Positions 1 through 6,560 of a stretch of DNA of 8,971 nt are shown here, piece after piece. Positions within the stretch are counted from its first letter, which is position 1. Each line of letters begins with the position of its first letter. Position numbers and translations under genes: made by a program. The notes beneath the pieces are model-generated. The model did not search any database. It saw nothing but the letters and a program-made list of their open reading frames with translations, and had not been told where the DNA came from. The stretch spans positions 1 to 8,971 of the forward strand of contig JAASSQ010000115.1 in the NCBI GenBank assembly GCA_021767845.1, in the 5' to 3' direction. The DNA comes from Roseovarius sp. (GTDB lineage Bacteria > Pseudomonadota > Alphaproteobacteria > Rhodobacterales > Rhodobacteraceae).

Positions 1-645
1 ACCGAGCAGCGCCACCCCGATCTGCCCGGCGACACCGCCTTTGTCGAGCTGCGCCGCGTCATGACCCAACTGACCCCGCGCGACGCGGAACTTGCGGCGA
101 CGGCCAAGGCGATCCTGGGCTGGCACGCGTCGCACCGGTTCTGCGCGGTCTGCGGCGCGCAGAGCGAAATGGCGCAGGCCGGGTGGCAACGGCTGTGCCC
201 GTCCTGCGGCGGCCGCCATTTCCCGCGCACCGACCCGGTGGTCATCATGCTGGTGACGCAGGGCGACACCGTCCTGCTGGGCCGCTCGCCGGCATGGCCG
301 GAGGGGATGTATTCGCTGCTGGCCGGCTTCGTGGAGCCCGGCGAGACCATCGAGGCGGCGGTGCGCCGCGAGGTGTTCGAGGAAACCGCGGTCCGGGTCG
401 GTGCGGTCGAATACCTGGCCAGCCAGCCCTGGGCCTACCCCTCGTCGCTGATGATCGGCTGTCACGGCGTGGCCACCAGCCGCGAGATCACCATCGACCC
501 GGTCGAGATCGAGGACGCGAGATGGTTTACCCGGCAGGAGGTTCTGAGCGCCTTTGCGGGCGAGCATTCCTTCCTGTCGGCGGCGCGGTCGGGGGCGATC
601 GCGCAATTCCTGCTGCGCAACTGGCTTGCGGACAGGCTTGATTGA
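1..645 (+). CDS. nudC: NudC-type NADH/NAD+ pyrophosphatase (Nudix hydrolase), 5'-partial
   Basis: The frame is open from base 1, so the gene begins upstream and the ATG at 61 is internal. The protein hydrolyses NAD(H) to NMN(H) and AMP, and in known family members also removes NAD caps from RNA. Counting from the Met at 61, a four-cysteine zinc ribbon is seen (C28-x2-C31 and C46-x2-C49). The Nudix box spans residues 89-111 (G89, E95, R103-E104, E107-E108), and the family hallmark SQPWAYPSS (normally SQPWPFPxS) follows at 121-129. Together the ribbon, the box and the SQPW motif separate NudC from other Nudix enzymes. One deviation is Ala110 where the box consensus has Gly. The visible 214 residues are the C-terminal two thirds or so of the usual length. 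The next gene follows after 66 bp on the same strand. The family assignment is secure; the start cannot be judged here. Confidence 0.95.
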   Translation, partial: TEQRHPDLPGDTAFVELRRVMTQLTPRDAELAATAKAILGWHASHRFCAVCGAQSEMAQAGWQRLCPSCGGRHFPRTDPVVIMLVTQGDTVLLGRSPAWPEGMYSLLAGFVEPGETIEAAVRREVFEETAVRVGAVEYLASQPWAYPSSLMIGCHGVATSREITIDPVEIEDARWFTRQEVLSAFAGEHSFLSAARSGAIAQFLLRNWLADRLD

Positions 646-711
646 CGCGACAATCGCGCGCGACACTCAGACACGCTGTGCAACAGTGGGATAAAAGGCG
701 GGGAGGCAGGT

Positions 712-1182
712 ATGAAGATGAGCGCGCGCGAGGATGTCGAGGCCCCGATCGCCTTCGTCTACGAGCAGATCACGGATTTCGCGGCGTTCGAGCGCAAGGC
801 CATGCGCCGGGGCGCCGAGGTGCAGCGCGTCGATACGCTGAGCACGCCGGGGCCGGGCATGGCCTGGGACGTGGATTTCACCCTGCGCGGCAAGCACAGG
901 AAGGTGCAGATCGCGCTGGCCGAACTTGACCCGCCCAACGGGCTGACCATCACCTCGCGCTCGCCGTCGATGGGCGGTCAGTTGGTGGTTGACCTGGTGG
1001 CGCTGTCGCGCAACCGCACGCGGATGAGCCTTGAGATGGACCTGCTGCCCAAGACACTGTCCTCGAAACTGTTGGTGCAGTCGATGAAGCTGGCGCGCAG
1101 GAACCTGACCCGCCGCCTGCGCAAGCGCCTGGCGCAATATACCGTTGAGCTGGAGGAACGCTACAAGGGCGGCGCGGCCTGA
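712..1182 (+). CDS. SRPBCC (START/Bet v1-fold) family protein
   Basis: This encodes 156 residues. The start at 712 is preceded by GGGGAGG (700-706) at 5 nt, which supports it over the second ATG at 718. The N-terminus (residues 4-30) has the SRPBCC layout: a first strand followed by 'EAPIAFVYEQITDFAAFERKA', in which a helix leads into the first groove residues. Alternating strands follow to about residue 110, then a long basic C-terminal helix (about 115-150, many Arg/Lys). There is no signal peptide or membrane segment, so a cytoplasmic protein is expected. This fold binds hydrophobic ligands or acts as a polyketide-cyclase-like domain, but nothing in the sequence identifies the ligand. It lies 66 bp after nudC on the same strand; cotranscription is possible, and I found no strong promoter in the gap. 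Fold assignment is fairly sure; function is unknown. Confidence 0.8.
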   Translation: MKMSAREDVEAPIAFVYEQITDFAAFERKAMRRGAEVQRVDTLSTPGPGMAWDVDFTLRGKHRKVQIALAELDPPNGLTITSRSPSMGGQLVVDLVALSRNRTRMSLEMDLLPKTLSSKLLVQSMKLARRNLTRRLRKRLAQYTVELEERYKGGAA

Positions 1183-1209
1183 GCGGGCCGCGCGTCCGGC
1201 GCGACGCGC
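1172..1209. terminator. Overlapping GC-rich hairpins between convergent genes, possible bidirectional terminator
   Basis: Two perfect inverted repeats overlap here. GCGCGGCC (1172-1179) pairs with GGCCGCGC (1186-1193) over a 6-nt loop that contains the stop codon of the gene at 712. GCGCGTC (1190-1196) pairs with GACGCGC (1203-1209) over a 6-nt loop and ends one base before the pheA stop. They share 1190-1193, so both cannot form fully at once. The position between converging genes fits termination, but neither strand has a T tract, so an intrinsic terminator is not proven. Confidence 0.35.
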
Positions 1210-1210
1210 C

Positions 1211-2044
1211 TCAGTGGCGGCGCGGGTCGGCGGGGTAGACTCCGAGGATATTGATCTCGGAGGTGAAGTAATCCAGCTCGTCCAGCGCGCGTTTCACGGC
1301 CGGGTCGTCGGGGTGGCCCTCGATATCGGCATAGAACTGCGTCGCGGTGAACGTGCCGCCCAGCATGTAGCTTTCCAGCTTGGTCATGTTGACGCCATTC
1401 GTCGCGAACCCGCCCATCGCCTTGTAAAGCGCGGCGGGGATGTTGCGGACCTCGAACACGAAGCTGGTCATCATACCGTCATCGCCCCGGCGGCTGTAAT
1501 CGGGTTCGCGCGACATCACCAGGAAGCGGGTGGTGTTGTTGCCCTCGTCCTCGATATGGCGGGCCAGCACGTCAAGCCCGTAGATCTCGCCCGCAAGCTC
1601 GCTGGCCAGCGCGGCAAGGCCGGGCTGATGCGCCTCGGCCACGTGGCGGGCCGATCCGGCGGTGTCCGCGCCGGTCACGCGGTGGATGCCGTGTCGGCCC
1701 AGGAAGTCGCGGCATTGGCCCAGAAGCATGGTGTGGCTCATCGCGTGGGTCACGTCTTCGAGCGCGGTGCCCGGCAGGGCCAGCAGGTTGATATGCACGC
1801 GCACGAAGGCTTCGCCGACGATATGCAGCCCTGAATCGGGCAGCAGGTGGTGGATGTCGGCCACCCGCCCGAAGGTGGAGTTTTCCACCGGCAGCATGGC
1901 CAGTTCGGCGCTGTGGTTGCGCACCGCTTCGATCGCATCCTCGAAGGTGCGGCAGGGCATCGCCTCCATCTCGGGATGGGTTTCGCGGCAGGCCTGGTGC
2001 GAATAGGCGCCGGGCTCGCCCTGGAAGGCAATGCGCTTGGTCAT
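1211..2044 (-). CDS. pheA: Prephenate dehydratase with C-terminal ACT domain
   Basis: This 277-residue cytoplasmic enzyme converts prephenate to phenylpyruvate, the committed step to phenylalanine. Prephenate dehydratase motifs appear in order: GEPGAYSHQA (9-18), LPVENSTFG (51-59), SHTMLLGQC (103-111), DTAGSA (127-132) and the catalytic NNTTRF (169-174, with T172-R173-F174). An ACT regulatory domain follows (about 193-270). Its phenylalanine-binding motif, ESRP in many enzymes, reads ESYM (224-227). There is no chorismate mutase domain at the N-terminus, so this is the monofunctional type. An AGGA lies about 10 nt upstream of the ATG. The gene converges with the SRPBCC gene and diverges from the cytochrome gene. 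Feedback by phenylalanine is expected from the ACT domain; no leader-peptide attenuator was seen in the 121-bp upstream gap. Confidence 0.96.
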   Translation of the reverse strand: MTKRIAFQGEPGAYSHQACRETHPEMEAMPCRTFEDAIEAVRNHSAELAMLPVENSTFGRVADIHHLLPDSGLHIVGEAFVRVHINLLALPGTALEDVTHAMSHTMLLGQCRDFLGRHGIHRVTGADTAGSARHVAEAHQPGLAALASELAGEIYGLDVLARHIEDEGNNTTRFLVMSREPDYSRRGDDGMMTSFVFEVRNIPAALYKAMGGFATNGVNMTKLESYMLGGTFTATQFYADIEGHPDDPAVKRALDELDYFTSEINILGVYPADPRRH

Positions 2045-2100
2045 GCGGGGGTCGTCCTGTCGAATGGCCTCGGGTGGATCGTTTGGTCGCGCAAACTACA

Positions 2101-2117
2101 CCTTGCACGATGCAAGG
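2101..2117. promoter_or_regulatory. Perfect palindrome CCTTGCA-CGA-TGCAAGG in divergent pheA/cytochrome promoter region
   Basis: Arms of 7 bp (2101-2107 and 2111-2117) flank a 3-bp centre. The site sits 57 bp from the pheA start codon and 49 bp from the cytochrome start codon, inside the only non-coding gap between them. The symmetry and position suit a dimeric repressor or activator site for either gene. It could also act as a small RNA hairpin if transcribed. No regulator is identified. Confidence 0.35.
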
Positions 2118-2132
2118 GGAAGCGGATAGATA
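2103..2132 (+). promoter_or_regulatory. Candidate sigma-70-type promoter for the cytochrome c gene
   Basis: TTGCAC (2103-2108) and TAGATA (2127-2132) are separated by 18 bp and lie 34 bp ahead of the start codon at 2166. Both boxes are weak against TTGACA/TATAAT, but the TTG of the -35 box, the best-conserved part in alphaproteobacteria, is present. The -35 box falls inside the 2101-2117 palindrome, so a protein bound there would block this promoter. This is a by-eye prediction only. Confidence 0.25.
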
Positions 2133-2165
2133 CCGCGCGACGGATACCTAACGGGAAACGGGCAC

Positions 2166-3281
2166 ATGTTCGACACGATGACATTCACGAAGGTCATGGG
2201 CAGCTTCTGCGGCGCGCTTCTGATCTTTCTCCTGGGCGGCTGGGCGGCCGAGTCGCTTTACCATGTTGGCGGCGGTCACGGCGACGACCACCAGCAAGCC
2301 TATGTGATCGACACCGGCGAGGACGACAGCGCCGAGGAAGAGGCCGATACCGGCCCCAGTTTCGCCGAGCTTTACGCCTCGGCCGACACCGGCAAGGGCG
2401 AGCGGGTCTTCAACAAGTGCCGCGCCTGTCACCAGCTTGACGAGGGGGCGCACGGCACCGGCCCGTCGCTGTACGGTGTGGTCGGCAAGGATGTCGGCTC
2501 GGCCGACGGGTTCGGCTATTCCGGCAGCCTGAAGGCCGTGGCCGATGTCTGGACGCCGCAGGAACTGGACGCCTTCCTCGAGAATCCCAGCGGCTACGCC
2601 CCCGGCACCACCATGGGCTTTGCCGGCCTGTCCAAGCCCGAGGACCGCGCCAATGTCATCGCCTACCTGGACATGACCGATGGCGACATGACCGAGGTGG
2701 CCGCCCCCGCAGAGGAAGAGGCCGCCGCCGAGCCGGCCACCGAAGAGGGTGCGACCGAAGAAGCCGCCACCGAGGACGCCGCCGCGCAGGAGCCTATGGC
2801 CGAGGACGGGCAGGACGCGGAAACCGCGGCGCAGGAAGTGACCGCCGAGGAGCCTGTCTCGGACGAGGTGGCCGCGACGCCCGCCGCCGAGGCCGAGGCC
2901 GAGGACGTGACCGAGGATGCAACGGCCGAGACGGATGCCGGTGCCGGGTCGGAATTCGCGCAGATGGTCGCCGCCGCCGATCCCGCCGATGGCGAGAACC
3001 TGTGGCGCCGCTGCCAGGCCTGCCACAAGCTGGAGGAAGGCGCGAACGGCGTCGGCCCGCATCTTTACGGCATCGTCGGGCGCGACATCGCCAATGTCGA
3101 AGGCTTCCGCTATTCCAAGGCGCTCGAAGAGCTGGACGGCGCCTGGACGGTCGATGAGCTGGACGCCTGGCTGGAAGATCCGCGCGGCTATGCCCCGGGC
3201 AACAAGATGAGCTATTCCGGCATGCGCAAGGCCGAGGATCGCGCCGCGCTGATCGCCTACATGCAGAGCGTCAGCAACTGA
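2166..3281 (+). CDS. Membrane-anchored diheme cytochrome c: two class I domains joined by a long acidic linker
   Basis: The 371 residues comprise an uncleaved N-terminal anchor (TM about 12-28), a short acidic spacer (about 38-65), heme domain 1 (66-169), an Ala/Glu/Thr/Pro linker (about 172-262) and heme domain 2 (264-367). Domain 1 has C85-R-A-C88-H89 with probable Met ligand M150 (PGTTM). Domain 2 has C283-Q-A-C286-H287 with M348 (PGNKM). The anchor start MFDTMTFTKV and the His-rich stretch after it resemble the membrane-bound cytochrome cy/CycM (c552) of Rhodobacter and Paracoccus, which carries electrons from the bc1 complex to terminal oxidases. That role is inferred. The hemes would lie in the periplasm. 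The SD is weak; Met5 (2178) is an alternative start but would shorten the anchor. The gene is probably monocistronic, with an intrinsic terminator 26 bp after the stop. Confidence 0.93.
   Translation: MFDTMTFTKVMGSFCGALLIFLLGGWAAESLYHVGGGHGDDHQQAYVIDTGEDDSAEEEADTGPSFAELYASADTGKGERVFNKCRACHQLDEGAHGTGPSLYGVVGKDVGSADGFGYSGSLKAVADVWTPQELDAFLENPSGYAPGTTMGFAGLSKPEDRANVIAYLDMTDGDMTEVAAPAEEEAAAEPATEEGATEEAATEDAAAQEPMAEDGQDAETAAQEVTAEEPVSDEVAATPAAEAEAEDVTEDATAETDAGAGSEFAQMVAAADPADGENLWRRCQACHKLEEGANGVGPHLYGIVGRDIANVEGFRYSKALEELDGAWTVDELDAWLEDPRGYAPGNKMSYSGMRKAEDRAALIAYMQSVSN
2679..2945 (+). other. Low-complexity Ala/Glu/Thr-rich linker coding region inside the cytochrome gene
   Basis: Codons 172-260 of the cytochrome are dominated by GCC, GAG, GAC and ACC, with irregular repeats of units such as EEAA, ATEE and AEAE. 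The encoded segment is strongly acidic, has hardly any hydrophobic stretch, and is probably disordered. It separates the two heme domains. Such DNA can expand or contract by slippage, so its length may vary between strains. Confidence 0.6.
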
Positions 3282-3306
3282 TCCCCGGCCCGCCCGGACC
3301 ATCCGC

Positions 3307-3339
3307 AAGCCGCCGCCCCGACCCGGGCGGCGGCTTTTT
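3307..3339 (+). terminator. Intrinsic terminator of the cytochrome c gene
   Basis: A 12-bp perfect stem (3307-3318 with 3325-3336, core AGCCGCCGCCC/GGGCGGCGGCT) has a 6-nt loop. The run TTTTT at 3335-3339 overlaps its 3' end. It begins 26 bp after the cytochrome stop codon. This is a standard rho-independent terminator and separates the cytochrome unit from the yej operon. Confidence 0.92.
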
Positions 3340-3374
3340 CATGCCGGGCGCACGCGAATTTGCGCGTTCCATGC

Positions 3375-3403
3375 TTGAATGTGGGCGGGCGGCTTCATAC
3401 GCT
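3375..3403 (+). promoter_or_regulatory. Candidate promoter of the yejABEF operon
   Basis: TTGAAT (3375-3380) and TACGCT (3398-3403) are separated by 17 bp and lie 54 bp before the yejA start. An operon promoter is expected here because a strong terminator ends at 3339 and yejA starts at 3457. The match is modest and chosen by eye. An 8-bp inverted repeat, GAATGTGG (3377-3384) and CCACATTC (3424-3431), overlaps the -35 box and could be a pair of operator half-sites. Confidence 0.3.
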
Positions 3404-3444
3404 TGCCAAAACCGGCGGGCACGCCACATTCCAATGCGTCTGAC

Positions 3445-3450
3445 AAGGAG
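3445..3450 (+). promoter_or_regulatory. Ribosome binding site that fixes the yejA start
   Basis: AAGGAG ends 6 nt before the ATG at 3457. The frame is open back to an ATG at 3379, which has no comparable SD and would put 26 polar residues ahead of the signal peptide. The start at 3457 is therefore preferred. Confidence 0.85.
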
Positions 3451-3456
3451 AACGGC

Positions 3457-5391
3457 ATGACCGGACACCGCAACCGGGCAAGCGCCCGGGCGATGCCCCT
3501 GAGCGCCCCGCGCCTGGCGGTCCTGGCCCTGATGGGGCTGATGATCGCCACGCTTCTGGCCCACGCGGCCCGCGCCGAGGACGAGATCATCCGGTCACAT
3601 GGCTATTCCTATTACGGCGACCTGAGCTATCCGCCGGATTACGAGCATTTCAGTTACGTCAACCCGGATGCGCCCAAGGGCGGGGAAATCTCGCTCTATG
3701 CGCCCGGCACCTTCGATTCGATGAACCCCTATTCGCGCAAGGGCCGGGCCGGCACGCTGTCGTGGATGGTCTATGAAAGCCTGCTGGGCGAGATGCCCGC
3801 CAGCGGCGGCCCCGCGCCGGCGGATGTCTATGGCGAGATGTACGGGCTGCTGGCCGAAAGCCTGGAATACGACGCTGGCAAGACCTGGGTGATCTTCCAC
3901 ATGCGCCCCGAGGCGCGGTTCGCCGATGGCACGCCGGTCACGGCGCATGACGTTGTCTTTTCGCACAACCTGTTCCTGGAACAGGGCCTGCCGTCCTATG
4001 CGCAGGCGGTCAGCCGCCGGGTGAAAAGCGCCGAGGCGCTGGACGATCACACCGTCAAGTTCACCTTCGCCGAGGGCATCTCGCGCCGGTCGCTGATCGA
4101 CCAGGTGGGCTCCACCCCGGTCTTTCCCAAGCACTGGTACGAGGAGACGGGCGCGCGGCTGGACGAACCGCGCCTCGAGGCCGCGCCGGGATCGGGCCCC
4201 TACCAGGTGGCGAGCTACGACGTGAACCGCCGGATCATCTACAAGCGCAACCCGGATTACTGGGGCTGGGATCTGCCGATCAACCAGGGCCGGCACAATT
4301 TCGATACCATCCGCATCGAGTATTTCGCCGATGACAGCGCCGCCTTCGAGGCGTTCAAGGCCGGGGAATATACCTTCCGCTCGGAAACCAATTCCAAGAA
4401 ATGGGCGACCGGATACGATTTCCCCGCCGTGCGGCAGGGGCATGTCAAGCTGGAGGAATTGCCCGACGGCACGCCGCCCACGCCCAACGGGATCGTCTTC
4501 AACCTTGGCCGCGAGGTTCTGCAGGACAAGCGGGTGCGCCGCGCGATCGCGCTGGCTTACAATTTCGAGTGGACCAACGAGTCGCTGCAATACGGCCTGT
4601 TCGAGCAGCGCCATTCCTTCGTCCAGGACACGCCCCTGCAAGCCGAGGGCGTGCCCGAGGGCGACGAACTGGCGCTGCTGGAATCGCTGGGCGACGTGGT
4701 GCCCGAGGACATGCTGACCGAACCGGCCGTGCGCGCGCACGAATCGAACGGCAGCCGCCTGAACGACCGCCGCAACCTGCGCCGGGCGATGAAGCTCTTG
4801 GACGAGGCCGGCTGGACCGTGGGCGAGGACGGCAAGCGCCGCAATGCGAAAGGCGATCTGCTGACGCTGGAATTCCCGATCCCGTCCTCGGCCTCGGCCA
4901 CGCTGGGCGCGGTGGTGGAAAGCTTCGTCAGCAACCTGAAGCTGATGGGCATCGACGCGCGGTTCGAAAGCATCGACCCCTCGCAATACACGATGCGCAA
5001 CCGCGACCGCGACTACGACCTGGTGTTCGACAATTACACCAGTTTCCTGGGCGCGGGCACCGGGCTGATGCAACGCTTCGGCAGCCAGGAGGCCGAGTTC
5101 AGCCTGTTCAACCCCGCCGGCCTGGCCAGCCCGATGGTCGATGCGATCATCAACGCCGCGCTGGAGGCCGAGACCCGCGAGGAAGAGGCCACGGCGCTGA
5201 CCGCGCTGGACCGGGCGCTGCGCTATGAATTCTTCATGGTGCCGGTCTGGTACAATGACAGCAACTGGGTGGCCTACTGGGACATGTACGAACATCCCGA
5301 AGAGATGCCCCCCTATGCGCTGGGGGTGCTGGATTTCTGGTGGTTCAACGCGGACAAGGCGCAGGCGCTGAAGGAGGCGGGCGCGCTGTGA
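3457..5391 (+). CDS. yejA: YejA-like periplasmic peptide-binding protein of an ABC importer
   Basis: The preferred start gives 644 residues. The signal peptide has a basic N-region (Arg5, 7, 11, 19), a hydrophobic core (about 20-36) and a likely cleavage after Ala40 in AHAARA-EDE. There is no lipobox, so the mature protein should be soluble in the periplasm. It belongs to the SBP_bac_5 (oligopeptide/dipeptide) family. YejA-specific sequence includes FSYVNPDAPKGGEISLY (65-81), the SBP signature around 132-170 with RFADGTPVTAHDVVFS, and FDTIRIEYF near 282. The order yejA-yejB-yejE-yejF confirms the assignment. The E. coli system imports microcin C. In alphaproteobacteria relatives are linked to peptide or muropeptide uptake and resistance to antimicrobial peptides, so the substrate here is a peptide of unknown identity. 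Its last codons overlap a possible GTG start. Confidence 0.93.
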   Translation: MTGHRNRASARAMPLSAPRLAVLALMGLMIATLLAHAARAEDEIIRSHGYSYYGDLSYPPDYEHFSYVNPDAPKGGEISLYAPGTFDSMNPYSRKGRAGTLSWMVYESLLGEMPASGGPAPADVYGEMYGLLAESLEYDAGKTWVIFHMRPEARFADGTPVTAHDVVFSHNLFLEQGLPSYAQAVSRRVKSAEALDDHTVKFTFAEGISRRSLIDQVGSTPVFPKHWYEETGARLDEPRLEAAPGSGPYQVASYDVNRRIIYKRNPDYWGWDLPINQGRHNFDTIRIEYFADDSAAFEAFKAGEYTFRSETNSKKWATGYDFPAVRQGHVKLEELPDGTPPTPNGIVFNLGREVLQDKRVRRAIALAYNFEWTNESLQYGLFEQRHSFVQDTPLQAEGVPEGDELALLESLGDVVPEDMLTEPAVRAHESNGSRLNDRRNLRRAMKLLDEAGWTVGEDGKRRNAKGDLLTLEFPIPSSASATLGAVVESFVSNLKLMGIDARFESIDPSQYTMRNRDRDYDLVFDNYTSFLGAGTGLMQRFGSQEAEFSLFNPAGLASPMVDAIINAALEAETREEEATALTALDRALRYEFFMVPVWYNDSNWVAYWDMYEHPEEMPPYALGVLDFWWFNADKAQALKEAGAL

Positions 5392-5465
5392 TCCCCGTGA
5401 CCCGCGAGAGTGCACCGGGCAAGACCGCGCGCGGCACCGCGCCGCGCCGGCAGGAGGCTGTCTGA
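5388..5465 (+). CDS. Possible 25-codon small ORF bridging yejA and yejB
   Basis: GTG at 5388 overlaps the yejA stop (GTGA) and the frame runs to a TGA at 5463-5465, directly abutting the yejB ATG at 5466. A perfect AAGGAGG (5371-5377), lying inside the last yejA codons, is 10 nt upstream. The peptide starts MIPVTRESAPG, is Arg/Ala-rich and resembles nothing I recognise. It may only carry ribosomes across the 74-bp gap, or may be chance in GC-rich DNA where open frames are common. The SD and the exact junctions are the only support. Confidence 0.2.
   Translation: MIPVTRESAPGKTARGTAPRRQEAV
5429..5447 (+). promoter_or_regulatory. Intercistronic hairpin upstream of yejB
   Basis: GCGCGGC (5429-5435) pairs perfectly with GCCGCGC (5441-5447) over a 5-nt loop. 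The hairpin lies between yejA and yejB and ends 4 nt before the yejB SD (AGGAGG, 5452-5457). It has no T tract. In binding-protein transporter operons such a structure often protects the upstream mRNA from 3' decay, giving more binding protein than permease; that role is inferred here. Confidence 0.4.
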
Positions 5466-6557
5466 ATGGGGGCCTATATCCTGCGGCGGCTGCTGTTGAT
5501 CATCCCCACGCTGCTGGGAATCATGGTCATCAACTTCGTGCTGGTCCAGTTCGTGCCCGGCGGGCCGGTGGAGCAGGTGATCGCCAACATGCAGGGCCAG
5601 GGCGACGTGTTCGAAAGCTTCGCCGGATCGGGCGCCGACGCGGGCCAGGACACCACCACGGGCGGCGGCACCGATCAATACGTGGGCGCGCGCGGGTTGC
5701 CGCCCGAGCTGATCGAGGAGCTGGAACGCCAGTTCGGGCTGGACAAGCCGCCGCTGGAGCGGTTCTTCAACATGATGTGGAATTACATGCGCTTCGACTT
5801 CGGAGAGAGCTATTTCCGCAAGATCGAGGTCACCGACCTGGTGCTGGAGAAGATGCCGGTCTCGATCAGCCTTGGCCTGTGGTCCACGCTGATCGCCTAC
5901 CTGATCTCGATCCCGCTGGGCATCCGCAAGGCGGTGCGCGACGGCTCGTCCTTCGACACCTGGACCAGCGCCATCATCATCGTGGCCTACGCGATCCCGG
6001 CCTTCCTGTTCGCCATCATGCTGCTGGTGCTCTTTGCAGGGGGCAGCTATTTCCAGCTGTTCCCGCTGCGCGGGCTGACCTCGGACAACTGGGAGCAACT
6101 GACGCTCTTCGGCAAGATCGTGGATTATTTCTGGCACATCACCCTGCCGGTCGTGGCCTCGACCATCTCGGCCTTTGCCACGCTGACGCTGCTGACCAAG
6201 AACAGTTTCCTGGACGAGATCAAGAAACACTACGTGATGACCGCCCGCGCCAAGGGGCTGAGCGAGGGAAGGGTGCTTTATGGCCATGTCTTCCGCAACG
6301 CGATGCTGATCGTGATCGCGGGCTTCCCGGCGGTGTTCATCGGCGTGTTTTTCGGCGGGTCGGTCCTGATCGAGACGATCTTCTCGCTGGACGGCCTGGG
6401 GCGGCTGGGCTTCGAGGCGGCGGTCGGGCGCGACTACCCGGTGATGTTCGGCACGCTGTTCCTGTTCGGGCTGATCGGGCTGGTCGTCAATATCCTGAGC
6501 GACCTGATGTACGTGCTGGTCGATCCGCGCATCGACTTCGAAAAGCGGGAGGGCTGA
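5466..6557 (+). CDS. yejB: YejB inner-membrane permease of a peptide ABC importer
   Basis: The 363 residues match the E. coli YejB length (about 364). An AGGAGG lies 8 nt before the ATG. The N-terminus MGAYILRRLLLIIPTLLG is the usual first membrane helix of DppB/OppB-type permeases (about 9-30). It is followed by a Gly/Asp/Thr-rich periplasmic loop (about 42-76) and five further predicted helices (about 133-153, 167-190, 225-245, 280-305, 327-350). The cytoplasmic EAA-type loop that docks to the ATPase is at about 258-289, with TARAKGLSEGR and then RNAMLIVIAGFPA. The C-terminal VDPRIDFEKREG is characteristic of YejB. It forms the membrane channel together with YejE. A gap of 116 bp with a hairpin repeat separates it from yejE, long for this operon type. 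Confidence 0.96.
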   Translation: MGAYILRRLLLIIPTLLGIMVINFVLVQFVPGGPVEQVIANMQGQGDVFESFAGSGADAGQDTTTGGGTDQYVGARGLPPELIEELERQFGLDKPPLERFFNMMWNYMRFDFGESYFRKIEVTDLVLEKMPVSISLGLWSTLIAYLISIPLGIRKAVRDGSSFDTWTSAIIIVAYAIPAFLFAIMLLVLFAGGSYFQLFPLRGLTSDNWEQLTLFGKIVDYFWHITLPVVASTISAFATLTLLTKNSFLDEIKKHYVMTARAKGLSEGRVLYGHVFRNAMLIVIAGFPAVFIGVFFGGSVLIETIFSLDGLGRLGFEAAVGRDYPVMFGTLFLFGLIGLVVNILSDLMYVLVDPRIDFEKREG

Positions 6558-6560
6558 ACG

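Noticed and set aside
646..711. Possible promoter and short inverted repeat (GATTG...CAATC, 640-655) between nudC and the SRPBCC gene
   Set aside because: GATAAA at 690-695 resembles a -10 box, but no acceptable -35 box lies 16-18 bp upstream, and the 5-bp arms are too short to be meaningful.
1145..1834. 229-codon plus-strand frame over pheA
   Set aside because: It overlaps the full catalytic and ACT region of pheA on the opposite strand and shows no protein-like pattern.
2148..3308. 386-codon minus-strand frame opposite the cytochrome gene
   Set aside because: It is the mirror of the duplicated heme domains and linker, giving Gly/Leu-rich repeats. The plus strand has two CxxCH motifs with Met ligands and a terminator.
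3379..3456. N-terminal extension of yejA from an earlier ATG at 3379
   Set aside because: No SD precedes 3379, and the added residues displace the signal peptide. AAGGAG before 3457 and the Sec signal starting there fit far better.
3595..5415. 606-codon open frame on the minus strand opposite yejA
   Set aside because: Its translation is rich in Arg/His/Gly/Val with no recognisable domain, and it mirrors the well-supported yejA codons. Long antisense frames are expected in GC-rich DNA.
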